Part shown: in pieces, positions 25,883 to 37,900 of the stretch
Layout: each line of letters opens with the position of its first letter
Position numbering within the stretch: the first letter of the stretch is position 1
Source of the DNA: Apostichopus parvimensis
Taxonomy: Eukaryota > Echinodermata > Holothuroidea > Aspidochirotida > Stichopodidae
Assembly (NCBI GenBank): GCA_000934455.1
Contig: KN885310.1
Coordinates: forward strand, 45,625-106,731
Reading direction: 5' to 3'
Length of the DNA stretch: 61,107 bases
Position numbers and translations under genes: made by a program
The notes under the pieces: model-generated
Told to the model about the DNA's origin: nothing
Seen by the model: the letters and a program-made list of their open reading frames with translations, nothing else
Database searches by the model: none

Positions 25883-28263
25883 TCAAATGCTCAAAACCAG
25901 ATTCTCAATGTCGTTAGCTGGTATTTTGGCATCGGCCTGTTCACCAGCGACTCTGAAGGTTATCTCTGCGTTGTATGGAATGTTCACAGAGCCACTGGTA
26001 CTGTGACCTAGCCAGCTTTCTCCTCCTCTTTGGTACAATTTCACAAACACCTGCGGATCAGACGTGAAAGGTCAAAAGAAATTATAATAATGCCTTATTA
26101 TAAATATACCAAGTAGTATATTCAAACCAGAGTACATTATATGTACCTATCCTCCACCATTCATTCATCTAGAAACATATCTTTCCACATAAGTTCAGCC
26201 AAGGGAAGAGACTTTCATTTGCCATTATGGTTAATATTTTGCAGAAACTTTGACAATGCAATTACGTTATTGTAAACCAGGGGTTCTCAACAGGTGGCAC
26301 AGGGATGTGCAGCAACCCCAAAATATTTCTATCTCGTCTTCAATGAAAAATTGGCCCTCAATCATGCACTAATCTGGCAGGTGGATTGTAACAGCTTTAG
26401 GCTTGAGAAAAACAAAACAAATTAGCTCACTTTTCTGGTAATGTCTGACCCTATTACCATCACTGCCAGCATCATAACCACCACCAACATCACTGCCAAA
26501 ATAGTTACCACTATCACTACTACACCATTCATCACCAATGTCACCACTATCCCACAATCACCCAGCATCACCTCAAACCATCACCCTCCCCACCTTTAAC
26601 CAATACCATGATATAATCTCTGTCTTTCTGATAAATTAACTTTTTATGCCAGTACATTACAAGAAATTAAAAAAAATATGCAATGTGGTTACTTACTGAG
26701 GGTGTGTACCCTATGACAGCCCACAGCGTTCCCCATGTGGCATTCCTCTGATGTGCAAAACTGACTATTGAGGTTTCTTCCCGGTTCGGGGTAAAATGAG
26801 CACATCCTTTGAAATCACCTAGAAGAAAAAGCAAAAATTGAAAATATGAAAGTAAACATTACTTGCTCACTAGTTGTGAAGAGAAAGAATTTTGGCAAAC
26901 CGTCCCGGTCACAAGAATTCTTTACGGTTAGGAAAGTCTTTGGCAAACCGTCCGGTCACAAGAATTCTTTGCGGTTGATTTGTTTCAATCGGGAGACTTA
27001 CCCATCAACTGTCTACCTCCATTTAAATGAAGGACATCCCATGTTCCTATCTTGTTTAGAACCTGTCTTGTCACTTCTATTGCACTGTACGATAACTGCC
27101 CTGTGTGGAAGACGATGACGAAACATGTAAGAAACGATGCTGGGTTTGAAGGAAAACATTAATTAGATACAGAAAGTCCCATCCAAACACACCTTGGTTT
27201 AGATGATGCAACCATCAAAACAGGTTGTAACTTATCAATCTTGAGCCACAAATCACCTTGCAAGAAGTAAAACGCAGGTCTGTTCAATAAATACAGAACT
27301 GAAAATTTACTATTTTTGTATAATTGTGATGTCCTCATTTATTGACATTAAGAATTTGTGATTAAGCTAGGCCACTTTATCAATACAGTTTGCTTACCTG
27401 TAAGTAATCCCGGTACAAATGAATTGAAAAGTTTGCTTGCAACACCCCATCGAAAGGATTCCACAAATTCCAAATAGTCTTCCGGAGAGACGATCTCCTT
27501 CGAAGCAGCCAAGCTGCTGTCCAGTTTCGTGAGGTGATTGGCAAAAACAACTCTGGGATGAAAGAATTTCTGAGGTAAACACGCTTCATTTTTCAACAGG
27601 TGACTTCTAAGAAGCTGTGTCTTGAGCCTCAAACTTTCCAATGCGCTGTCATGATTAACTTCGTAGGTGACTTTAGCTTTGTCGTTTCTCATATCTTGCT
27701 TCCGTTGGATCCACATTTTGCCATCTTTGCTTGGTATAACCTCGCCGATCCAATTCTTTACTTCGATTGTGTAAACACCAACCTCTGAAAAGAATAAATA
27801 AACAACCAAGTGCTTATAGGTAAAGAATAAAAAGAAGTACATTGCTCCTAATCTTTAATCTGTTAAATCAATTTATGTTTCAAAAGTATTAACTGGGAGG
27901 CTCATAGAATCCATTGCTTAGGAAGTCAACAGAAACTACTTTGAAAAGCTATACATGCGATGATTGTGGATGGACATAACTTTGATTCTAGCCTTCCCTT
28001 TTCAGATGAGTATCCAGATATTTTAGAAGGAATAGCACTGTACCTGTTAGAATGACAACGTCAATTTCGTATTTCTGTGTTTGAAAAGCATCTGGCACTC
28101 TCAGTCCGCAAAATATGTGGTTGCTTGGAATGCCTTGTTCTCTAAGGCAGTTAACCAGTTCCCTCTCAGCATCTCTGCCGGCTTTGGTCTGTTCATCATC
28201 ACTGTAACTACCTGGGCAGGTGGCTTCTTTGGCATGAGCCAGTCGATTCCTCAACTCAAACAT
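25883..28263 (-). CDS. NERD domain-containing protein (PD-(D/E)XK nuclease-like), 298 aa
   Basis: Four exons on the - strand: 28263..28044, 27784..27398, 26818..26697 and 26050..25883, with GT-AG borders and consistent phase, total 897 nt. The N-terminal NERD (nuclease-related) domain covers about residues 25 to 150. It has the helix GRDAERELVNCLREQG, the strand YEIDVVIL with Asp68, and IEVKNWIG with Glu81 and Lys83. Those are the acidic, Asp and ExK residues expected of a PD-(D/E)XK fold. Residues 200 to 298 (GTLWAVIGYTPS, then NAEITFRVAGEQ) look like a beta-rich domain that I do not recognise. No signal peptide or membrane helix is seen. The first exon has an acceptor only three bases before the ATG, so an upstream 5' UTR exon is likely. 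Nuclease activity is inferred from motifs only. The gene points away from POLD2. Confidence 0.8.
26887..26985. repeat. Two-copy tandem repeat (TTTGGCAAACCGTCCGGTCACAAGAATTCTTT)
   Basis: Two units of about 55 bp differ by a few bases, inside the intron 26819..27397 of the NERD gene. The unit contains AAGAATTCTT, a palindrome. Confidence 0.7.
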
Positions 28264-29239
28264 GATCTGAAAGCAAATATGTAATAAACACTATGCAGTG
28301 ATTTCAAAGGTAAACAATGTTGGCCAAGTTAAGTATACTAGAAACTTAAAACACGGTCACAGATGCTCAAACTTTTAGTTTCAAGTGGAGGGTTAGATTA
28401 TTCTAAGGGATTACTTTTAAAGTTTCATCAGCTTTTAGCATGTTTAAAATTTGGTGCCAATACTGACAACCTTTAATAAACATCAACACCTGTGAAAAAG
28501 ACTATGATCAAAATGTATTCAATTACTTTGTTCATACAGTAGATTATAGAAACTAAGGAAACTTGACCTTGGCTACAAGTCTTGACTATTACTAGGCCTA
28601 ATGTTATAAGCATTTGCTAATAACTCACACTTTAGGTGAATCAACCGAGATCACCACTAGCTATTACCTGAGCCAGATTAATGATAATCTTTGAACTTAA
28701 AGTGTGACGTTCGGCGTCATACTAAGTTCCCTGTCTAACGTAAGACTCTACTGTAAATCATATTATGATGTAACATTGCCTAGGCCTACCTTTTAAGCCT
28801 AATGTTAAAGTTCGATTTAGAAATAGTTTCTCCACCAGTTTATGACAGTTACCGTTTGTTCAATTTCGTAGATTTAATAAAAGTGTTATTTAACAATTCC
28901 AAGTCGTTCCTCCATTTTCATCGATTGGATATTCGGTTAAGAAACTTCACAACAGACAATTACTCTGCTAGCGTCTTTTCTGGGACACAAAGCTTTTGTT
29001 ATCAATTGCGCAGACCAGCTGGTTTGATGTAAACAAATAACGCAATACTATGTAACACATAGTTAGAAAGAATATGCGATGTTTATTTGTCGTATTTATG
29101 AAAATAAAAATCATTAAGGTACGGAATAATAATTAATAACACTATAAAATATACCAAAGAAATTAATATTAGTTTTATAGATTTTCTAATATGGTAACAA
29201 CAGACACGATAATTTATAGTCTATAAGTCTTACGTAAAC

Positions 29240-29248
29240 GGCGCGAAA
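29240..29248 (-). promoter_or_regulatory. Candidate E2F-binding site
   Basis: GGCGCGAAA on the + strand reads TTTCGCGCC on the - strand, an exact fit to the E2F consensus TTTSGCGCS. It lies between two divergent genes, one of which (POLD2) is an S-phase replication gene of a class usually controlled by E2F. A nine-base match is weak evidence on its own, but the surroundings are AT-rich and CpG-poor. Confidence 0.35.
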
Positions 29249-30199
29249 TATCCAACACTATGACAGAAATGTAAATTTCTGTTTTGTATGCAATACACGA
29301 CCTTCGACAGGTACATGTGTTAACTCACCCAATGAATTAAGTGAATCTCATTGACTCGACTAAATACCAAAACTGTGTGCCCTGAAGTGACAGTAAATGG
29401 CCTAGAAATTGTTATAGTACGTGAAATGTACGTACGTTGTCAGAGGCTTGTAAGTGTTTGCGTTTATGTACAGGCAGTGCTTAAGTTAGAGGATTTGGAC
29501 ACTGTTTGGCCTAGCTTAGGCCTTAGCTAGGCCCTAAGGCTAAAGTATAGCCCTAATGTTAGGAAGATATGTCATTCTCAAAAGCATTCACAATCACACT
29601 ATCTTACTTTCTTTGGCCTTGACAATGATTATTAAAGTATTCGCCTAAATAAAGGTCTAGACGTACTCACAAAAACGCAAAATTCACTCGCCACTATGAT
29701 TGCTATTTGAGTTAGGCTACCATACTTGTATAGTAATAGTACAAACCTACATTAATACTTCCTGTAAGTTAAGGTTTGGCAAACACATATGTGCCACATA
29801 ATTGCACATTGGTAAGTTATATTTCAGTGCAGTATGAAAATTAAACTTTTCCACCAAAACTAAGTGCTGAACAAAGTAAAACATGTCACAAAATCATTAA
29901 TATGCAACTAGGCCTATTGTAAATGGTCTCAAACAATTCCAAAGATCATTGAAGCAAAATACCTGCAAAGATAGCTTGGGCTCTGTAACATTAGGGCTCC
30001 TCTAGTAGTAGCATGGACACTTCGAAGTTCCCAAAACTATATCTTGTGGTATAAATCACCTGAAAATATACTTGATATGGTGGGAGAAGTGTGTTATATT
30101 ACGATACACGGCCAAACTTTCTTTCCTGCAAACTGTTTTCACATTGCATTCCAAGAAGATTCTTCGTGATTGTGGAACTGGTATTTCTTTGCTAGAGTA

Positions 30200-30470
30200 T
30201 TGCGAACTTCGGACACCCGGTCCCACAGTGTGGCACTGGTGATAAAATTGGTGGCGCAGTTGCTCTTTCAGTAATTATAACAGACTTCATAGATCTCCGT
30301 CATTTTATTGACAAATATGTAAGTACTTACTTGCACACGGGTCATTTTGGAGAGAAAATAACTGTAGTTTCGTACTTTTTGGTGAAATTTGGCTCTTCCT
30401 GTAGGTTGTCATGGTGAAATCGTGTATTTCTTAGGGGTGTCCGAACTTCGCAGTGTTCCGAACTTCGCAA
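30200..30470. mobile_element. Small inverted-repeat transposon (MITE), TA target site
   Basis: The left end TTGCGAACTTCGGACACCC is mirrored by the right end, which read inward is TTGCGAAGTTCGG, then AACACTGCGAAGTTCGGACACCC. The inner motif GCGAAGTTCGG is therefore doubled at the right end. Both ends are flanked by TA (30198..30199 and 30471..30472), the duplication expected of Tc1/mariner-type elements. The 271-bp body has no open frame for a transposase, so the element would be non-autonomous. Confidence 0.75.
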
Positions 30471-31019
30471 TACTGACTATAGTAGTACTATAACTAGGTG
30501 TTCTTCATTGCAACTTTGAGCCGCTACTCAATTAGCGACTTGGTACAATTTCACAATTGATTATTCTTGTCTCTTAGCTGTAGAATGGTGTGTAAAAAAT
30601 GTCACTTTTACTGCATTAAAATGCCAAAATCAAAGTGATCTGTATGCAATGAAACACAACAGGTGTCGATTGAAAATCGATTGCAAAAGTTCATGGCAGC
30701 GGTCACAACAAACTTGTCTCAAAAGTTAAATTGTATGTTTTGCAAATTGAACGATGGCATGTAGAAAATGCCTTAAGAGATCATTTAGGAGGTGTTTGGC
30801 CACGAAAAGCGTATTAGTATTCTGACAAATCATGTTTTTTCTATAGGTTTTGTGTTCACCAACCTAACACTATCCTACCATTGTAAGTGTATGCCACAGT
30901 AAAGCCTTACCAACTCGGCAGTTGCATGCTTAGTTGGAGAAAATGTTTTACAAAAATGACAGATAATTGTGGATTTGATTGTTTATTGTTAGTAGTCTAC
31001 TTGGGCCGCTAGAAGAGAC

Positions 31020-31385
31020 GTGTCTTCTCAAAAGTATTGATCAGGTAGTGTGTCATATATAACTATTGCCCCCTGCGACTTTGACTCCAACAAAAAGTAT
31101 CCTGTTAGGAAGATGTGTCATTCTCAAAAGCATTTATGGAGGAGTGTATTTCATGATATCCCTATTATGATTCTAGCTCCAGCAGAAGAGCAAAAAGTAA
31201 TCTGTTAGGGCGATGTGTTGTTCTCAAAGCATTCATGAAAAATGATGATTTCCATGCCTTGACTCCAACTCCAGCAAAATGTAACCAGTTCAGGAGATCT
31301 GTCATTCTCAGATAAAGGTGATTCATCTAGTGATTTCCCCCATGAGTCCCACTCCACCAAAAAATATCCTGTTAGGAAGATGAAA
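31020..31385 (+). repeat. Degenerate tandem repeat, unit about 90 bp
   Basis: Four diverged units share TCCTGTTAGGAAGATG, TGTCATTCTCAAAAGCATT and ACTCCAGCA-like segments. A single related fragment (TGTTAGGAAGATATGTCATTC) also occurs at about 29558..29592. The array lies 0.5 kb upstream of the POLD2 start codon. Confidence 0.65.
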
Positions 31386-31947
31386 AATAATACAAACTTC
31401 TAAATCAATGGAAAATGGTTTTACTGAATATTGTTGCCATTAACATGATATATACTGCTTCCACATGCATGTTAAAGAAATGTGCTGTTTTTCAAGATAA
31501 AAATACTGATTGTTTGTTGATGTTACTTGACTGGTAATACTGCCTGAACTTGGAAAGTAGGCCTAGAAGTCCTAGATTATTGGTATTATAATTTAATCGA
31601 TGTATTATCTGCTTCATAAGTGTTCTTTATGTACACTTTTCATGCTCATATGCATAGCCTAGCTCCAGTATCCTGAATGCAGTCACTGTACACTACAGTC
31701 AATATTAAAGTTCTATGAGCAGTTTGCAGCAAATGAGCTTTCTTTAAACATATATAACATGTGCAAACAACAAAAAACAATAATTGAACTGAACGACTGG
31801 ATTATCATATTATTGGCCGCTCTGAACCATGAATGGTAAATCTTCAAGTTATGCACTTTTTTTTTGCATTACATCTGTTCCTCTGTTGTAAACAGATTCC
31901 TCAGTGAACCTTCGGTGTTTGACCAGACCCGCTGAAACAGAATCTCC

Positions 31948-34900
31948 ATGACAACCATGCCTTCCAAGGAGCCAATCACCTTTGAGCGGCCATCCTGTTC
32001 CTACGAAAACTTGTCCTCTAGGTTTGAAATCAAGAATGGTACCTTCCAGCGACAGTATGCCCATATGTACTGCGAGAGGTTGCTGACCATGAGGAAGAGA
32101 CTGGAGGAGTCTGCGACAAAGAAATGGGGTTAGTTAGTAAATTGTACCAGAATTAGTATACCATTTGAGAGCTTGTTCTGCATATATACTGTCAAGGCAA
32201 GTAACCACTGGGAGGGGGGGTCTTCACTCTGGTTTTTTTTTTTTTTGTGAAATAAATGTTGGAGTCTCTGAATTTTGTCCTCTTATGAAATACATTGGTT
32301 TCAGTTCTTCAATAGTTGCTATGTATCTTTGCACTTGTGAAGCAAGTGGCCTATTTTGCGATGCAATACGCGATAAAATGATAGACATTGAGGTGATAAT
32401 GTAACTATATCGTCAGGTACATGTAATTATCATATTTTACCCTGTTTGATGTCAAGTTACTTACTTTAGTTGATCAGAACCATCACCTTTAGCAACTTCT
32501 TTAGGGTGCTAAACAATTTTGACACAGTGGACCCACTACAAACGTCTTCAATACCACCATAGAGAAAGGTTTAACGAAAGACTTCAGAAAGATCAACTGT
32601 ACGCAGAAGAATTAAGATCAACCTTGGAAATGTTCATGTTATTCGTGGGAGTCGAGTATTCAGACTTTTTTATATTTTTATAGCTTCTCTATCTTTTCAC
32701 TTTCAGGGACCGAGATCGAAATATACAAACTCTACCAGTTGAAGGGACAACGGAGATGCTGTATCATCGGGACCTACTACAAACACATGGAGTTGAAGCC
32801 GAGCATCTTGGACGAGGTCAGCGAAGAGTACAACTTGATACCTCAACCGAAGAAGGATAGATACACCAGCGACTCGGACACTCTGATCCTAGAAGACGAA
32901 CTACAGAGAATAACGTTAGTGGGCAAGGTCAACGTACAGACTGCTTGCACAGGTCTCTGAAAACTTAATGTTACATGAATATTATCACAGACGTATTACT
33001 TATGAAGTTCTTGTGAGGTATTTGTTTTCAATAGGGTTGTCCCCTTGTCTTTGGCTAGCTTAGAAGTTGGGCCAAGGAGTAGTTTTCCTCCAGGCCTGGA
33101 GAGGTCAGCCAATTTTTATGGACTTTTTCCGGTCTTGCCTGGGACAACCTGGTCCTACATTTTGGTTGCCCGAATGGACAATTTGGTTGTCCGAAAAAGA
33201 TGTATCAGAATGATAGAGACCGTATGAGAGGTGTGTAGATTTGGTGAATAGAACACCAGCCAGTAATGCTTTGATTCGGGTGGATCTTAGGCCTAGGACA
33301 ATTTTTGCCCTATTTCTGTACCTCCAAAGTGATGAAGTGTGACACCAAATTATCAGTTTTTCCTATTTTGGGAAATTTAGTTACATTGTAGTCTGAATTA
33401 AATGTAAACAACTAGTCGTCTGCCAGACGACCACGAAGCTGGTTTTGGTTGTCCCAACTGAAATTCGGTCTCAGGCGAGTGGACTACCTTTAAAAAGTTG
33501 CCCCGCAATTGTTTGACAACGTCGAACAATAGAAAATATTTGAAACGGGCTAAGAGCATGATTTGTCTTTGGAGCAACTGTTTGTGAAAAATTATTTAAC
33601 AACCTTTGATATCAAACCACACTGTCAGTTGAAAACCACAAATCAATATCTTTCCCATAACTCAAGATATGGTTGATTAAATGTAATCTACCTTAATAGG
33701 CTTAAACTTCAACTACAGTTTTAAAGTTGGAACACACAGTATGGGGCCTGTGATGTCATGTGGGCAAATGCTCTTTGAAAGCTTTTACTTATGCTATTAT
33801 AAAATTCTTCTTGATTTATCCTTGAAACCTGATATATTTGGAAAGATTGCTTAACTGGCAAAGTTCTCTGTGCTTGGATTCTCTGTGCATAGAATCAAAA
33901 TGTATCTTTTTATAGAAATATTCTTTTCCCCTGTGGATAAATAAGCAACAAAATTATAGAAAAAAAAAAGATAATTTCAGCTGAAGTGCCCAGTTGACAT
34001 CATCCATTCTGCTTTTGCCACATGCAGTTACAAAATATCACAAAATTTGAAATTGTCGTTTTTGCCTAAATGTATACAACCTGCCAGTTTTCATTGGGTT
34101 TCCTTTTCCAAATTTGAAAACTTAATATAGATTACTCTACTCTGTAACACCGCAAATTTACATTACAGGGGTTATCATTGGTTACATTGTCTGTTTGCCT
34201 CTGACTTACCACAAAATACAAACTTGTGCGGCAGGCAGTGCTTTCTGTATTTAAATTAAGTTTCTCAAGAACTTGTGACTTATCAATGAATAACTTATCC
34301 GGTATCGCATCGCAAATGCTATGCAAATATTGCTACACAGGTGCAAAGATGTATAGCACTTTTTGTACACAGAAGCCGTGTAGTATTTTCATACGAGAAA
34401 GTGCTACAACATTTGAACACTAAATTATGCCCCGCTTGTGATAGTGTATGTAACCAAAGCTGGCAGTCAGTATGCATTTACTCTCTATTTATGAATGCTG
34501 CCACCTTAAAGTAAAAAAAACATCACTGATGTTCATATCTCTGTGATAAATTGTGTTGTCAAGTTGAAGTGGTCACCTATCAGTAAAGAAAACTTGCTGC
34601 AATGAACATGTGCAACTAGGTTTTTTTTCTCCAGTAGATTTAAATATCAAAAATATTCAAGATGTGATGTTTGTCATTATGACCCAAACAGGTATGGTTG
34701 TAGCAGTGCTAGGAGAAGAAAAAGAAAATGGCAAATTCCATGTAGAGGACACTTGCTTCATGAATCTACAACAACCATCACCACTTCCTGCATTAGAAGA
34801 GGACAGGTAAGTGTAATACCATTTGTAATGGTTAACTAACTGTACCTCCGATGTAAGCCACTTTTCACATTTCGTAATCTATGTATGTATGAATGTACAT

Positions 34901-37900
34901 AGGTATCTCCATCAATTCTTCTCTGTAATATGTTTTGTATTATTCTGTTCTAGTCAAGAAATTTTCTCCTCTTGTAGTTCATCTCTGTCTGTTGAGATCA
35001 AAGTGTGGCCCTTGGGAAAGTTTCTGCTACCTTCAATTGATAATGTTTTTCAAAACCCTGTTAACGCGGCTCACAGAACCTAAGGAAAACATGAAATACA
35101 GAAACTTCTACTACTTGTGGAGTTTGTATAGAGGCCAATAGGGCCTACTTGTGATAGGATATGTAAACATAATAGAAGGATAATGTGCGTGTAGGACCCT
35201 TTGTTTATTTGACCATAAAATATAAGATTTCCAGTTCACAGTAGTGAACTTAAGCAGAAACTTAAGCAGAAGTGTTGTGGCCTAGAGGATTGGTTCCAAA
35301 AAAATTCACTGCGGTCAGTCAAAACAGTTTGATGCACACCACTATATTAGATAATCATGAATGTGTTAGAAAAATGTACAATGTCTAGCTGTTCAGTTTG
35401 TCAATAGGGCTTAGGAGTACATGTTGAGTACATCACCTTCATACATGTGTCACATTAGGAGAGGGGGGAAGGGGGAGGCGGGGGGGAAGTGGAATAAATT
35501 ATTTTGGTTGAGGGTATTAAGTGAATATCCACAATGGTTGTTACATCTTGTAAAATGAGATTCTGTATAATATTTGGATCTGCGTGACAAGGTTTGAATC
35601 CCTTACTGTCATTTAAGTAGGATCATTTCTGCTTGCTCAATTTATGTTCTTGTCTCTAGAGGTAAATATCATAGGGATGAAGCTGTTCCATCTTTATAGC
35701 CACCCTGATAAACTTCACTTTAAATTATCTCTAGGAATTCTGTGAATAGTTGCAAACATGTAATTAACTGCCTATTCCCCCTCTTCCTCCACCAACCCCA
35801 TCTCGATCTTTAAATGTTAACCGCTACCATTCCCATCATTCTCTCAACACTTTTCAAGCTAAAAATGTGAATACTTGTAATTATTATACTACAAGTGCTA
35901 CAAATTTGTCCGTTGATATTAAAAAGAGATTCCTTCTTTTTCTGTCAAACACTGCCAACCACCAACATCCTTCTTCCTTAAACTGGAATGCAGTGACCAT
36001 ACTTCTCAAATCTTTCTAAAATAAAATATCTGTGATCTATGTGTTTTTTTTATTTTTTTTAATATATATATAAATTCCCTCACCCCACCCTTCGCCTCTT
36101 CAGAGTAAACAGCTGAAAACTCTTCTCACTCATTCCCAGTCAAAGTACCTTCTCTTGTGCAGTTAGTCTCCCAACCCTCTCTTTAGTCTTTCCATCTTTA
36201 AAATTCCTTCAGTTCAAGCGGAGAATGAACTTCCACTTTTTTCTGTCGTACTGTTTTCTTGCAGGTACATATTTTTTGTGTCTGGATTAGGTCTGGGTCA
36301 GCAAGGCAAGAATCTAATGGGGCTTCAGCTGTTAGTTGACCTCATCACAGGTCAACTGGGGTCAGAAGAAGAACAGAAGAAATTTTCAAAGGTGATAAGG
36401 ATCATCCTAGCCGGTGATGGGTTGAGTCGTGACACGCAGGATACAAGTGTCCTCCACACAGTAAGTTGAAATGTCCTCTGGTCAAGGCCGTATTCATTTA
36501 AAGGAGCGTTGGGACCTATGATCGAAATCTCAAATATAGCACTTTATAGTGTATAATGTTGTGTTAAGTGATAGAAAATGGGGAGAAGTCGGTTAGAGGC
36601 AAGGGCGCGGAAGCACTTTTAATCTGGGGGGACACCAACGTCAAAGGGCACTTTGCAGAAATTCGATTGGACTGATGCAGCTTGATATTTAGTACCCTTT
36701 ATAACTCTTATTGTATTATCTTATTTGCGTATACACATCACTCCAACGCCCCCCCCCCCCCCAAGGAAAAAATGGATACTAGCACTGCAATATCCAATGT
36801 GCAAATTGGGAAACAAGGAACAAGTTTTCTTTCGAGACAAAATGAGGTGAAATCATCTGCCGAATAAGAGTTTATTTCTTGTTAAGAGCCATTCGAAATA
36901 GCTTTGAGTTTGACCCACAGAAATTCATTAATAGTCAGGGGCGTAGCCAGGATTTGCAAAGTTGTAGGCACGACTATCTGAGCGGAGCGCCACCATCTGT
37001 TGGCGTGGAGCGTCCCAGAAAATTTTTGGTTTTACAAACCCCCAAGATGGCCGGAAATGGCACTTCCCTAGTGTTCATTCTGGTTCCCTGGCCTCTTGCT
37101 AACTTGAGACACCTCATTCAATATCACTTTTAGACCCCAAAAAACAAACAAGTTAAAATAGTACGTAATTCAATACGTACATAATGTATTTAAAATTAGC
37201 AAGGTACATGTACAGAGTAGTCTTACTTTTCAACTTCTGATACTTGTAGATACAAAGATAGGCCAGAAATGTCTTTGTTACAACTATAGCCAGTAATTGT
37301 CTTTGATACAACTGTAGCTAGTAAATGTTTATCGAAAAGGCTGTTTTGGAACTTGGAACGCCGAATGTGACAACAACAGGCAACGAAGTGCTGCAGCTCT
37401 ATACATATAAAGTCTGTTAATCAACGATAGGCCCAGGCCTACAGTGCTATATACTGGCTACGCCCCTGATAGTTCTAAATTAGGATTAGATCTCTTACTG
37501 AAATATCGCTGACCTAATAAGGTGATCAAGGGTACAATTTTTGTGTAGAAAAAGGGCACATTTTTAACCTGAGGAAAAGTGGGGGGGCACGTGCCCCCCG
37601 GTTCCGCCGCCCTTGGTTAGAGGGTACAGAATATGGGTCTTGCACTGTAGAGTTACTCGCAAACTTGGCTACAGATCTCATAAATTATCGATTCATAAAT
37701 TATCTCGATCTCATATCTCAATCGATCACTCCAATTATCACTCTAAAATAAACGATTAAAAACGTTCTGGTTGATTTTCCAATGACATACATTCTCTCCT
37801 CTCAAATTAATGTTAAATAACCAAGTAAAAAGTTTGTATTTATGAAGTGTGAGAACAGACGATTAAACTCTGGGTAGCTATATGGGACTTAAAGGAGCTT

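Larger units (their letters stand above)
28267..31947. other. Divergent intergenic region between the NERD gene and POLD2
   Basis: About 3.7 kb separates the two start codons, which are transcribed away from each other. It probably contains both promoters and 5' UTR exons. An acceptor-like AAACAG at 31890..31895 suggests that the POLD2 start exon is spliced to an upstream leader. A donor-like GACAG|GTACAT occurs near 29310. The region also holds an E2F-like site (29240), an inverted-repeat element (30200..30470) and a degenerate repeat (31020..31385). No protein-coding ORF was accepted. Confidence 0.5.
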
